Shown in pieces: positions 35,191 to 44,080 of a stretch of 64,000 nucleotides of DNA. The number at the start of each line of letters is the position of its first letter. The first letter of the stretch is position 1. The position numbers and the translations under genes are program-made. Location: contig WQZS01000012.1 of NCBI GenBank assembly GCA_009780585.1, positions 1 to 64,000 of the forward strand, given 5' to 3'. The notes beneath the pieces were generated by a model, which worked only from the letters and a program-made list of their open reading frames with translations, searched no databases and was not told the DNA's origin. This DNA is from Defluviitaleaceae bacterium (GTDB lineage Bacteria > Bacillota > Clostridia > Lachnospirales > WQUN01).

Positions 35191-36180
35191 CTACAGCAGC
35201 GGCACCCCGGCCTTTCTGCACCCTTCCTTCGTTTCTTCGTCCCACACGCTTACCTGCACTTCGCCTACGTGCGCTTTTTGCAAGATCATCATGGAGAGCC
35301 GCGTCTGCCCGATACCGCCGCCCATCGTAAGCGGCAGCAGCCCTTCCAACAGCATTTTGTGGAACGGGAGTACCCGGCGGTTTTCGCAATTCGCCAGCCG
35401 TAATTGATCATCCAACGACTGCGGCGTCACGCGGATACCCATGGAAGAAAGTTCCACGGCGCATTGCAAGATATCGCTCCACACGAGGATGTCGCAATTC
35501 AACAGCCAATCGTCGTAGTCGGGTGCGCGGTTACCCAGGCCGATTTGCATGACGCAAGCGGTTTTCGATGCTTGGGTGAAGGCATTTTCACGCTCCTGCG
35601 GCGTTATGTTCGGGTATAAATCATTCAATTCGTGCGTCGTGATAAACTGTACGTCCCGCGACATCGGCATCCCGGTTCGCAAAGCGGGGTACAATCCGCG
35701 CAGGGTTTCTTCCGTATCGCAAATGGCGCCAACGATTTGGGTCACCGTTTCCCGTAGGTATATGAGGTTGCGCATTTCCGTATCGATTACCTTTTCCCAG
35801 TCCCATTGGTCCACATAGATGGAATGAAGGTTGTCGAATTCCTCGTCGCGGCGGATGGCGTTCATGTCGGTGTACAAGCCTTCACCGACGGGGAAGCCGT
35901 ATCGGTGCAGCGCGAGCCGTTTCCACTTCGCCAGGGAATGTACGATTTGCACGCGTTTGTCGGTTTCACGCACGTCGAATTCCACGGGCCGTTCCGCGCC
36001 GCTGAGGTCGTCGTTAAGCCCGCTCCCCGCTTCCACGAACAAAGGCGCCGAAACGCGCTTGACATTCAAAGCGGCGGAAAGCCGTTGTTCAAATTCCCGC
36101 TTTAACCGCCCGATGGCAACCTGCGTGTCGTATACGGACAAGATCGGTTTGTACCCCGCGGGTATCGTCAACCGTGACAT
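35191..36180 (-). CDS. asnA: Aspartate-ammonia ligase AsnA
   Basis: The 329-residue ammonia-dependent asparagine synthetase forms asparagine from aspartate, ammonia and ATP. It has the class II aaRS-like fold: SVYDTQVAIGRLKREFE, VSAPLFVEAGSGLNDDL, HSLAKWKRLALHRYGF, SIYVDQWDWEK and the C-terminal TMGGGIGQTRLSM. GGAGGTAAT precedes the ATG. It lies 21 bp after the class II aldolase gene and is last in the operon before the terminator. Confidence 0.95.
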   Translation of the reverse strand: MSRLTIPAGYKPILSVYDTQVAIGRLKREFEQRLSAALNVKRVSAPLFVEAGSGLNDDLSGAERPVEFDVRETDKRVQIVHSLAKWKRLALHRYGFPVGEGLYTDMNAIRRDEEFDNLHSIYVDQWDWEKVIDTEMRNLIYLRETVTQIVGAICDTEETLRGLYPALRTGMPMSRDVQFITTHELNDLYPNITPQERENAFTQASKTACVMQIGLGNRAPDYDDWLLNCDILVWSDILQCAVELSSMGIRVTPQSLDDQLRLANCENRRVLPFHKMLLEGLLPLTMGGGIGQTRLSMMILQKAHVGEVQVSVWDEETKEGCRKAGVPLL

Positions 36181-36201
36181 ATTACCTCCATTGGCAATCC
36201 C

Positions 36202-37494
36202 TTAATCCGGTAAGTTGAACGCTTTATTGATCGCCGTGATTTCGTCTTCCGTGATATGCACAAGCGTACCGATATCCTTGGCCGCGATGATCGAATGTGC
36301 GGTAGCTTCGCATACCTCCAAACGGTCGAAGGCGTGGAGCAGCGTACTTCCCGTAGCCAGGATTTGGTTATTTTCACAAATAATGACGGGTGTCTGCTCC
36401 GAAAACGCGTCCGCTACGTTATCCGCGTTATCAAAGATATCCGCGAACCCCACCTTGCGTACGTTGCGCAGTTGGATATAACTCTCGGGTATCGTCCGCG
36501 TATCGAATACGGCGTCCGTTACGGCGAAGGCCATCGCGTTGGGGGGTTGGGCGCCGAGCACGGCGTTGATCGCGGGGTGCTTGTCGTATATCAATTTGTG
36601 CATCCGTACCGAACGCGACGGTATTTTACCGTATTCCTTGCGGTTCCCCTGGATGAGGACGAGGTCATCCTCCGACAAATAGGCGCGGTCCGAACCGTAG
36701 GGCGTGATCAAAAACATGCCGTTGGAAAGACGCGCGGAAAATGTGCCGCTGGTACTGCCCAACAGCCCTTGCTTGTAGGCGCGCTTCATAAAGGTCACCA
36801 TGTCGCGGCGGGCGGCACATTCCTCCGCGGAATGGTTGCTCACCACAAAATCGATCATATCCATATGGTCGCGCATGGAGGCAAGCGCGAAATCCGCGTC
36901 GTCAAACGTTTTTAACGGACCCAGCTTATTGGCGTTGGATTGCGTCTTGGCCGCGGCTTCCAGCGTTTCGAATTTCATAAAACAATCAAACAGGTTGCCC
37001 CCGCCCACGACAATACCGTGGTTTTCCAGCATCACGAGGTTAAAGCCCTTTACGAATTGGGCCGCGATGGTTTCGCCCAACTCCTGCGAACCGGGGATGG
37101 CGTAGGGTGCCATGGTAATCTTACCGCACGCGTGCCGCACGTTGGAAAGCATATTCAACTCCGGCAGTTTGCGTGCCACGGAGAACGCCACCAGCTTCGG
37201 CGGGTGCGCGTGCAGTACCGCCCGTATGTCGGGGCGTTTCTTATATACCGTGGCGTGGAACGGCAGCTCCACCGACGGCTTGTGCGGTCCGATGACCGTC
37301 CCGTCGGGCTTGACGAGGGAAATATCCGAACGCGTGAGCGCGCCCTTATCGATGCCTGACGGCGTTATCCAAATGTCGCCGTTGTCCTCCATAACCGAAA
37401 GGTTGCCGCCCGAGGTCGTTGTCAGGCCGTTTTCGTAGATGCGGTTCATGATGGCGACGAGTTGGTCGGCCGGGTGAAGATAATCCAGTTTCAT
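36202..37494 (-). CDS. Tandem class II aldolase/adducin-domain protein
   Basis: The protein has 430 residues and two class II aldolase domains. Domain 1 (1-220) keeps the zinc site: His95 and His97 (HAHPP) and His159 (ENHG), with TSGGNLS and ITPSG for phosphate. Domain 2 (about 230-420) repeats the fold (TSGTFSA, ITPYGSD) but has AQPP at 316-319 and ENNQ in place of the histidines, so it should not bind zinc. The start overlaps the rhamnulokinase stop (ATGA). Together they suggest cleavage of rhamnulose- or fuculose-1-phosphate, with domain 2 structural. Confidence 0.85.
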   Translation of the reverse strand: MKLDYLHPADQLVAIMNRIYENGLTTTSGGNLSVMEDNGDIWITPSGIDKGALTRSDISLVKPDGTVIGPHKPSVELPFHATVYKKRPDIRAVLHAHPPKLVAFSVARKLPELNMLSNVRHACGKITMAPYAIPGSQELGETIAAQFVKGFNLVMLENHGIVVGGGNLFDCFMKFETLEAAAKTQSNANKLGPLKTFDDADFALASMRDHMDMIDFVVSNHSAEECAARRDMVTFMKRAYKQGLLGSTSGTFSARLSNGMFLITPYGSDRAYLSEDDLVLIQGNRKEYGKIPSRSVRMHKLIYDKHPAINAVLGAQPPNAMAFAVTDAVFDTRTIPESYIQLRNVRKVGFADIFDNADNVADAFSEQTPVIICENNQILATGSTLLHAFDRLEVCEATAHSIIAAKDIGTLVHITEDEITAINKAFNLPD

Positions 37495-38801
37495 GGATTC
37501 GCGCTCCTATCCTGTGCGGTTAGATTCCCGTATGATGTGGCCTCGATCGGGCCCGTGATGATTTTCTTGCCTGTGTGTAACGCGGTCAAGCGGTTCAAAT
37601 ATTCCGCCTTCGCGCCGCCGCCGATGATGTTGATCGTATCGTATGTTTTTCCCGTCAGTTCCTCCAATTGCGCCGCCGTCTTCGCGTAGCAATGGGCGAG
37701 GCTTTGGTAGACGGTCTTGGCCAATTGGCCCGGGGTATTCGGCACCCGCAGATTATTTTCCGCGCACGCCTTTTTTATTTCGTCTGTCATGCTTGCGGGA
37801 GAAAAGAAACGTTCGTCGCCGCAGTCCACGACGGATTCGATTTCCGCTTGTTCCGCGGCTTCGCATAATTCGTCGTAGTTATAGGCCCCGTCCAATTCTT
37901 TTTTCACGGATTGGATCATCCATAAGCCCATGATGTTCTTTAAATACCGGATTTGGCCGCCGTATCCGCCTTCGTTGGTAAAGCCTGCCGCGCGGCTCGC
38001 GGTTGAGGTATCAGCCTCATCCCTTTTGATCCCCATTAACGACCACGTACCCGAGCTGATGTAGATCGCGTCGTCCTTCGCCGCCATCACCGCGCTTGCC
38101 GTATCGTGCGTGGCGGGGGCGATAACGGCGATATGTTCGCGTCCCCTAAGCCTTCCGATTTCCGTCCCCGGCTGCGTTAATTCCTTGAACAAACGCGCGG
38201 GTAACCCCAACCGTCCGATGATCCCTAAGTCCCATCCGCGCGTTTTAGCGTTAACCAAGCCCGTCGTCGTGGCGTTGGTATATTCGTTGGATACGGCACC
38301 GCATAAACGGTAGTGCAGATAATCGGGGACTAATAAAAAATGCGCGGCTTTTTCCAACAGCTCGGGTTGGGTGCGCTTCACCGCCATAAGCTGGTAAACC
38401 GTATTAAAGGGCTGGCTTTGGATCCCCGTACGTTCGTACAATTCCTCTTCGGGGATGACCGCGTGTACGGCTTCGCGCATCCCCGCCGTGCGCTTGTCGC
38501 GGTAGGCCACGGGGTTGCCAAGCATATTACCCGCCGCGTCCAGCAATACGAAGTCCACCCCCCAGGTGTCAATGCCGACGCTTAAGGGGGATTTGCCGTT
38601 TTCGGCGCATTTATCAATGCCCGCTGTTATTTCGCTTAGGATGCGCTCAAAATCCCAGCACAATTGCCCGTAACGCCAAACCATGCCGTTATCGAAACGG
38701 TGGATTTCCTCGGTTTTAACTTGTCCCCTATTAGGGGACAAGTTCCCCAGGATCATCCGTCCCGAAGACGCGCCGACGTCTACCGCCAAACGGTTGTTCA
38801 T
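37491..38801 (-). CDS. rhaB: Rhamnulokinase-like FGGY sugar kinase
   Basis: An FGGY-family kinase of 436 residues from the ATG at 38801, which overlaps the sensor-kinase stop in ATGA. The N-terminus (LAVDVGASSGRMILG) and EEIHRFDNGM are RhaB-typical, as are VDTWGVDFVLLD-like and NIIGGGAKAEYLN motifs. It would phosphorylate L-rhamnulose (or a related ketose) for the adjacent aldolase. Codons for Asn20 to Val28 are made of a perfect 27-nt palindrome (38718-38744), which is discussed separately. No rhamnose isomerase is adjacent. Confidence 0.88.
   Translation of the reverse strand: MNNRLAVDVGASSGRMILGNLSPNRGQVKTEEIHRFDNGMVWRYGQLCWDFERILSEITAGIDKCAENGKSPLSVGIDTWGVDFVLLDAAGNMLGNPVAYRDKRTAGMREAVHAVIPEEELYERTGIQSQPFNTVYQLMAVKRTQPELLEKAAHFLLVPDYLHYRLCGAVSNEYTNATTTGLVNAKTRGWDLGIIGRLGLPARLFKELTQPGTEIGRLRGREHIAVIAPATHDTASAVMAAKDDAIYISSGTWSLMGIKRDEADTSTASRAAGFTNEGGYGGQIRYLKNIMGLWMIQSVKKELDGAYNYDELCEAAEQAEIESVVDCGDERFFSPASMTDEIKKACAENNLRVPNTPGQLAKTVYQSLAHCYAKTAAQLEELTGKTYDTINIIGGGAKAEYLNRLTALHTGKKIITGPIEATSYGNLTAQDRSANP
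38718..38744. repeat. 27-nt in-gene palindrome (copy in rhaB)
   Basis: AACTTGTCCCC and GGGGACAAGTT are perfect 11-bp arms around TATTA. The palindrome spans exactly nine codons of rhaB. A sister palindrome of the same length and design lies inside mnmA at 46049-46075. Confidence 0.8.
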
Positions 38802-40318
38802 ATCAACAGCCTCATGCGCAGCCAACCGTCCTTATATTCGTAGGTCATTTGCGCGTTATTCTTTTTAATGAAGTACTGGATGCTTTGCGTACCGAAACCG
38901 ACGCCCGTATTCGGATGGCGGTGCGGCAAGCCCGTTTCCGCGTCGATCACAACCTCGTGGTACGTCGTATTAGCCACTTCGATAAAATATTGGTTGCCGT
39001 GGTACATACCGAAGACCTTGATCACACGCGGATGCCCTTCCTGGATTTTTTTGCACGCGTTGACCGCGTTTTCCAACGCGTTTGAAAGGGCGACCGCCAA
39101 TTCGGTTATCTCCGCCGCCACATGGTCGATCCGCTTCATTTGGATCTCCACTTCGATATGGTTAATGCGCCCCCATTCCATGTAATGGCACAGCACCGCG
39201 TCCAAAATGCGCTGTCCGGTCATTTCCCGCTGTATTTGCCGTTGCTCGAGGGCGCGCATTTGCGTGTCCGCGTTTTTTACCAATTCCTTTGCGGTCGCCA
39301 CGTCGTTATCTTTTAATGCCGAATACACCATTTGCCCGATGTGGCGCATATCGTGGAAGAACATACTCGCTTCCTTACGCTGCCGATGGGTGGTGTCGTC
39401 TTGTTGCTCCAGCGACGCGACCAATACGTTCATGGCCGCCATGTGGTTCTTCATTGTGGAATGGTCGTGCAGATGACGCAAACGCTTCAAGTCCTGGTAA
39501 TTTTGGATCACCGCCGCCACCAGCAGGCTTAGGCACAGGCTGATGGCCACCGCCGCCCACGTTTCGGGGAAGGTGTACCACGAACGGACCGTTAAAATAC
39601 GGAAATACCATTCGGCGTTAACGATCTGTATGGGTTTTTCAACAAAGTGCCTGCCGGTTTTCGTGTTCACGCCCCCGGCGATAAGCTGGCGTTCGTTTGT
39701 ATCGGGGTTAGTCCGCCACACTTCATAATCGAAGCCCATCATATGTAATTCGTTGAGGTTCGCGCCGTCCAGGGCTTGCGGATAATTAAGCGTGACGGAA
39801 ACGATACCCCAGAATTCCTCCCCGATAAAAACGGGCAGCCTGCCCACGATGAGCATACCGCCCTGCACCCCTTCAAAGGGGCCGCCCAATACGAGCCGGC
39901 GCGTTTCCTTGGCGGCGATGGCTTCACGGTTCCCCGCCCCCGGCAGAAAAAAATCCAAGTCGATTACCGCTTCGTTCCCTTCGCGCGGATAAACGTCGGA
40001 TACGATCCCCCCCGGCGCGATCAGCATATTCCTGATGGCAGGGTCATCCGTCAGCATGGAAGCCAGCCACGATATTTCCTCCACATCGCCGCCCCTGTAT
40101 TGGATATAGGCGGCCAGGGTTTCGGTCCGTAACAGCAACCGCAGCATCGTGTATTGGATGGACGCGCTTTTTTCGGCGATCAATTGTTCCATGTTAAGGT
40201 GTTCCACGCGGTTGCGGTTAAACACCATGACCGCCACCAGCGACAAACAAAGCGCGAACGTAAATAAAAACATTCCCACGCTGCGGGAATGTATTTTGCC
40301 TAAAAGGACTCCGTGCAT
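38798..40318 (-). CDS. CHASE-domain sensor kinase (LytS/AgrC type)
   Basis: A 506-residue membrane sensor. The first membrane helix (13-33) and second (about 252-272) enclose a CHASE domain (NMLIAPGGIVSDVYPREGNE, GGPFEGVQGG, FWGIVSVTL). The cytoplasmic part has a Spo0B-like phosphoacceptor helix (MFFHDMRHIGQM, His322) and a GHKL ATPase domain of AgrC type (ALSNALENAVNAC, GVGFGTQSIQYF). It pairs with the LytTR regulator ending 1 nt upstream. CHASE domains bind small ligands. Coupling to rhaB downstream suggests control of deoxysugar use. Confidence 0.88.
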   Translation of the reverse strand: MHGVLLGKIHSRSVGMFLFTFALCLSLVAVMVFNRNRVEHLNMEQLIAEKSASIQYTMLRLLLRTETLAAYIQYRGGDVEEISWLASMLTDDPAIRNMLIAPGGIVSDVYPREGNEAVIDLDFFLPGAGNREAIAAKETRRLVLGGPFEGVQGGMLIVGRLPVFIGEEFWGIVSVTLNYPQALDGANLNELHMMGFDYEVWRTNPDTNERQLIAGGVNTKTGRHFVEKPIQIVNAEWYFRILTVRSWYTFPETWAAVAISLCLSLLVAAVIQNYQDLKRLRHLHDHSTMKNHMAAMNVLVASLEQQDDTTHRQRKEASMFFHDMRHIGQMVYSALKDNDVATAKELVKNADTQMRALEQRQIQREMTGQRILDAVLCHYMEWGRINHIEVEIQMKRIDHVAAEITELAVALSNALENAVNACKKIQEGHPRVIKVFGMYHGNQYFIEVANTTYHEVVIDAETGLPHRHPNTGVGFGTQSIQYFIKKNNAQMTYEYKDGWLRMRLLI

Positions 40319-40319
40319 A

Positions 40320-41075
40320 TTACGCGCCTTCGCACAGCTTGGCGCTGATTTCCGCCAGGTAGCGCAGGTAAGCGTTTTTAACCGTTACAAATTTGGGCCG
40401 CGGGATCGGTACTTCCAGGTTATTGTTCATATAAATGAAGCGGTTATGCAGTTCGCGTACGTGCGTCATATTGATGACGAACGATTGATGGACGCTTAAG
40501 AAACGCTTGTCCTTAACGATTTCCGCGACGGCTTGGCTGAACGCCGAGCGGATCGTTTTGGACTCGATGTATTGGCCGTTGGTCAAATGGAAGCGGAGCG
40601 CGCGTCCGATATATTCGATCGCCACGATTGAGGAATACAGGATATTGACCGTACGCCCCGGCGCCGAAAGGACGTAAAACAGCTCTTCCTCTTGTTTTTG
40701 CCCGGCGATGATCTTATCCAGGATTGTAAATAATATCCCCTTATTTATCGGCTTAACGATATATTGCATCGCGGATACGCGGTAGGCGTCCAGCGCGTAG
40801 TCTTCCGATTGCGTGAGGAAGACCACCGTGGCGTCCATATCAACCGCGCGTATCTGCTGCGCCAAGGCAATGCCGTCGATTTTGGGCATTAATACGTCCA
40901 GCAGATATAAATTAAACCGCTGGCCTGCACCGAGCGCGTCCGCCAATTGTTCGGACGAATCGAAGACGCCGTAATGGATGTCCATCCCCGGCCTCTCGTT
41001 TCGGTACATATTAAGCAATGCCTTGATTATGTTTAATTCCTCCGGAAAATCGTCGCACACGGCAATCGTAAACAT
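40320..41075 (-). CDS. LytTR-family response regulator
   Basis: The 251-residue regulator has a receiver (VCDDFPEE, Asp60 in YLLDVLMPKIDG, Lys in YIVKPI) and a C-terminal LytTR DNA-binding domain (SIVAIEYIGRALRFHLTNG, FLSVHQSFVINMTHV, VPIPRPKFVTVKNAYL). AAGGAGC and AAAGGT precede the ATG, 4 bp after the NdpA-like gene. Cognate to the CHASE sensor kinase. Confidence 0.92.
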   Translation of the reverse strand: MFTIAVCDDFPEELNIIKALLNMYRNERPGMDIHYGVFDSSEQLADALGAGQRFNLYLLDVLMPKIDGIALAQQIRAVDMDATVVFLTQSEDYALDAYRVSAMQYIVKPINKGILFTILDKIIAGQKQEEELFYVLSAPGRTVNILYSSIVAIEYIGRALRFHLTNGQYIESKTIRSAFSQAVAEIVKDKRFLSVHQSFVINMTHVRELHNRFIYMNNNLEVPIPRPKFVTVKNAYLRYLAEISAKLCEGA

Positions 41076-41079
41076 ACCT

Positions 41080-42048
41080 TTAGCTCCTTATACACAATCT
41101 TTTTATCGTTACCGTAACCGTACCGTCTGTATGGGGGGTTAGTTCCAGCTCATCTTCATCCGCCGCCAAGTGGGCGGGGAACTTGATTTCGATACCGTTA
41201 TCCCCGATTATTCGCTGTACGGCGAAATGTGAACGCGCCACACGTTCGCCGAGGGGCAAATCGGAGGTGATACCCGCTTCGCGCATCACGGAAAGATAGC
41301 GGACCTTTTCATCCTCGTCTTCATCGAAGACGTTCGCGGCTACGTTGTCCATCGACACGAAGCCTTCCTCGGCTTCGGCTTCCTCGACCAACGCGGCCTT
41401 GATTCGGGCGGAAACCTTCGGATTATTGTTATGGTATTCCTGCACGAATTCGCCGCTCACGTCGCTGATCAGTTGGGCTTGCTCTTTTTTGGAAGGGGTC
41501 GTGTCACATTCCAAAAACGACGCGGAGAAGAAATCGTCCTTTTCCACCAAGCCGATGGGCATCGCCGAACCGTCCAAGCCGATTAAACAGGCATACTCGA
41601 CCTTGCCGCTCGTGAAGGGTAAGGCACGGCCCTTGGCGATTTGGTTCGAATTCCCCTTCAACTGACCGGTGTATGTCTCCTGGTAAGGCAGTACGACGAC
41701 CGCGAAATATTCCGCGCCCTTTTCCGCCGCGTGGGCAATCAGCAAATCGCCGGGGGGGAAGTCCTTGATGGCGGAAACCGACTCCTGTAACTTTAACGTT
41801 ACGGCGCTTGCCGTATCCATAAAAAAAGCCGCCCCGCTTTGGTATTCCGTAAGCAACTTATACAAAGCCGAATCCGGCTTAAACAACGCTGTGCGCGCGG
41901 CGGGGTTATTGATCATTTTCTTAACATGCTTGACGATGAACGTTTCACAGGTTTCCGAATCGATGTCCAGTTCCGTTTGGGAAAGGACGGGGGGCGAACC
42001 GAACCCGCCCAATATATGTAATATGGCTTTCTTAACGGTTATTGCCAC
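41080..42048 (-). CDS. Nucleoid-associated protein, NdpA/YejK family
   Basis: The 322-residue protein matches the 37-kDa nucleoid-associated (NdpA/YejK) family: MAITVKKAILHILGG, VLSQTELDIDSE, SGAAFFMD, GDLLIAHAAEKG, YFAVVVLPYQETY and LPFTSGKVEYACLI. An internal acidic stretch (EEAEAEEGF, VFDEDEDEK) is notable. The C-terminal residues FPAHLAADE and DGTVTVTIKRL are Clostridia-like. Its location 5 bp downstream of an acidic microprotein gene and 4 bp upstream of a response regulator is unusual. The role on the nucleoid is unproven in this group. Confidence 0.8.
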   Translation of the reverse strand: MAITVKKAILHILGGFGSPPVLSQTELDIDSETCETFIVKHVKKMINNPAARTALFKPDSALYKLLTEYQSGAAFFMDTASAVTLKLQESVSAIKDFPPGDLLIAHAAEKGAEYFAVVVLPYQETYTGQLKGNSNQIAKGRALPFTSGKVEYACLIGLDGSAMPIGLVEKDDFFSASFLECDTTPSKKEQAQLISDVSGEFVQEYHNNNPKVSARIKAALVEEAEAEEGFVSMDNVAANVFDEDEDEKVRYLSVMREAGITSDLPLGERVARSHFAVQRIIGDNGIEIKFPAHLAADEDELELTPHTDGTVTVTIKRLCIRS

Positions 42049-42053
42049 TTATG

Positions 42054-42227
42054 TCAGCTCCATTCCTCTTCGTCATCTTCCCCGTCGTCATCCCAAAGGG
42101 TGTCGCCGTCTTCCCACAAGCCTTCGGTCTCCGCTTCGTCCCCGAGGTCTTCGTCATCCCAGATATCGTCGTCGTCGTCCCAATCTTCATCGTCTTCAAA
42201 TAACGCAACCCACGTATCGTCAACCAT
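42054..42227 (-). CDS. Acidic Trp-rich microprotein heading the ndpA operon
   Basis: A 57-residue frame starts at ATG 42227 with GGGGGA 7 nt upstream and ends 5 bp before the NdpA gene. More than half of its residues are Asp or Glu (for example EDDEDWDDDDDIWDDEDL), with six evenly scattered Trp residues. It has no Lys or Arg. The composition resembles DNA mimics or acidic chaperone-like tails. No family is recognised. Ribosome site, start and tight spacing to an operon support translation. Confidence 0.7.
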   Translation of the reverse strand: MVDDTWVALFEDDEDWDDDDDIWDDEDLGDEAETEGLWEDGDTLWDDDGEDDEEEWS

Positions 42228-42337
42228 AAAACATCCCCCGTAAAATATCGCTTCCTTGATTATACAGGGATTTCATTTGATTTCAAGCAATTATCCTATA
42301 TAATGACCTTTGAACGCAAAAACGGAAGGAAATGAAT

Positions 42338-43426
42338 ATGAAGCTCGGCATCGTAGGCTTGCCCAATTCGGGCAAAAGCACCCTCTTTAACGCAATCATG
42401 CAAACGGGCGCGCAAGCGGCCAATTATCCCTTCAGCACCGTCAACCCCAACGTGGGGCGCGTACCCGTGCCCGACAAACGCCTCGAGGTACTGGCGGAAA
42501 TCTATAAACCCAAGGCCATAACCCCCGCCGCAATCGAAATGGTGGACATCGCGGGCTTGGTGCGCGGCTCGGGCAAGGGCGAAGGCTTGGGCAACCAATT
42601 CCTGGGGCATATCCGCGAGGTGGACGCGCTGGTACACGTCGTGCGCCTCTTTGAAGATGAAAACGTCCCCCACGTATACGACACCATCGACCCCATGCGC
42701 GACATCGAAACCATTGACCTCGAACTCATCTTCGCCGATTTGGAAATGATCGAACGCCGCGCAACCCGCGTGGAAAAGGTCGCCCGTACAGACAAAGCCT
42801 TCGCGCGGGAAGCGGACGTACTGGCGCGGATTATAACCGCGCTCGAAGCGGGCAAGCCCGTACGTAAAATCGAATGGACGGACCCCGAGGACGAAAAACT
42901 GGCGAACACGATGAACCTGATCACCGCCAAACCCGTGCTGTACGCCGCCAACGTATCGGAGGATATGCTCGGCGATAAAGATGAAAAAATACAAGGGCTG
43001 GAAGCCTTCGCGCAAAGCGAAGACACGGCCCTTTTCGTTTCCTGCGCGAAGCTGGAGGCCGAAATCGCCCTGCTCCCCCCCGAGGAAAAGGAAGAATTCC
43101 TAACCGAAATGGGGTTGCACCACAACGGCTTGGACAGGCTCATCACCGCGGGGTATGCCCTGCTTGGTTTAATCAGCTTCCTCACCGCCGGACCCAAGGA
43201 GGTACGCGCCTGGACCGTCCGCCAAAACAGCAAAGCCCCCCAAGCCGCGGGCAAAATCCATTCGGACCTGGAAAGGGGCTTCATCCGCGCGGAAGTTGTT
43301 GCCTTCGAAGACCTTAAAAAAGCGGGAAGTTACAACGCCGCCAAGGAACAAGGCGCGGTACGCGTGGAGGGCAAGGAATACATCGTGCAGGACGGGGATG
43401 TTTTGTTGATACGGTTTAATGTGTGA
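42338..43426 (+). CDS. ychF: Ribosome-binding GTPase/ATPase YchF
   Basis: The 362-residue Obg-family NTPase has G1 GLPNSGKST, G3 DIAGLV and the YchF-type replacement of the usual guanine motif (NVSED region). It ends in a TGS domain (IHSDLERGFIRAEVVAF, YIVQDGDVLLIRFNV). GGAAGG favours the second ATG at 42338 over the one 6 nt earlier. The 3' end overlaps the convergent cyclase gene by 11 bp. Confidence 0.95.
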   Translation: MKLGIVGLPNSGKSTLFNAIMQTGAQAANYPFSTVNPNVGRVPVPDKRLEVLAEIYKPKAITPAAIEMVDIAGLVRGSGKGEGLGNQFLGHIREVDALVHVVRLFEDENVPHVYDTIDPMRDIETIDLELIFADLEMIERRATRVEKVARTDKAFAREADVLARIITALEAGKPVRKIEWTDPEDEKLANTMNLITAKPVLYAANVSEDMLGDKDEKIQGLEAFAQSEDTALFVSCAKLEAEIALLPPEEKEEFLTEMGLHHNGLDRLITAGYALLGLISFLTAGPKEVRAWTVRQNSKAPQAAGKIHSDLERGFIRAEVVAFEDLKKAGSYNAAKEQGAVRVEGKEYIVQDGDVLLIRFNV

Positions 43427-44042
43427 TTAACACCGCCCGTACCGGACTGCCATCACCGTTATAATATTTAAGCGGAAATGCGGATAAGATGTATTCCCCT
43501 TCGGGAACGCCGCCAAGCATCAAGCCTTCCAAAATAGGGATTCGATTACCCAACAGGATTTTGTGCGCAGGGAAGTTTAAATCACCGTACGGGTCAACGG
43601 AAAGGTAATCGATGCCCAATGTCTTAATTTTTTTATCGACAAGATATTGTGCGGCATCGGGTGTGAGTGCGATAAAATCCTCTTTTAGCTTCGGTTGGCG
43701 TATATAATGCGATTGCCCCGTATTGAGCAGGATAATATCGCCCGCATCAATTTCGAACGGAAGCAAATCACTTTTGTTTATATGTGCTGCCGTTTTTATC
43801 TTGATAACTTTCGCGCGGCCATAAAAATAATCGAGCGTGATATCGTGGCACGATGCCCCATTATTAATGAAGTGCTTCGGCATATCGGCGTGCGTACCCA
43901 TATGAGTGGTGGCGGAAATGCGCGTCAAGTTACAAAAACCTCCTTCATCGATTCGCATCAAATCCTCGAAAATGGGGCGGTCGCTTTCCACATATACGCA
44001 TAAATCCATATCAATCGTTGCGGTAATATCATAGATTTTCAT
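43416..44042 (-). CDS. Cyclase-family (kynurenine formamidase-like) hydrolase
   Basis: A 208-residue metal-dependent cyclase-family protein. The signature HMGTHADMPKHF (HxGTHxDxPxH) supplies the metal ligands, and GIDYLSVDPYGDLNFPAHKI is a typical second block. The family includes kynurenine formamidase and putative amidases. The substrate is unknown. It is divergent to obg with 38 bp between starts. Confidence 0.85.
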   Translation of the reverse strand: MKIYDITATIDMDLCVYVESDRPIFEDLMRIDEGGFCNLTRISATTHMGTHADMPKHFINNGASCHDITLDYFYGRAKVIKIKTAAHINKSDLLPFEIDAGDIILLNTGQSHYIRQPKLKEDFIALTPDAAQYLVDKKIKTLGIDYLSVDPYGDLNFPAHKILLGNRIPILEGLMLGGVPEGEYILSAFPLKYYNGDGSPVRAVLITH

Positions 44043-44080
44043 TCATGCACCTCATTTACAAAATTCGAAAGGATTATACC

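Noticed and set aside
42032..42223. 63-residue basic frame (MTIRGLRYLK...)
   Set aside because: It is the shifted-frame shadow of the acidic microprotein at 42054-42227, which has the better ribosome site and spacing.
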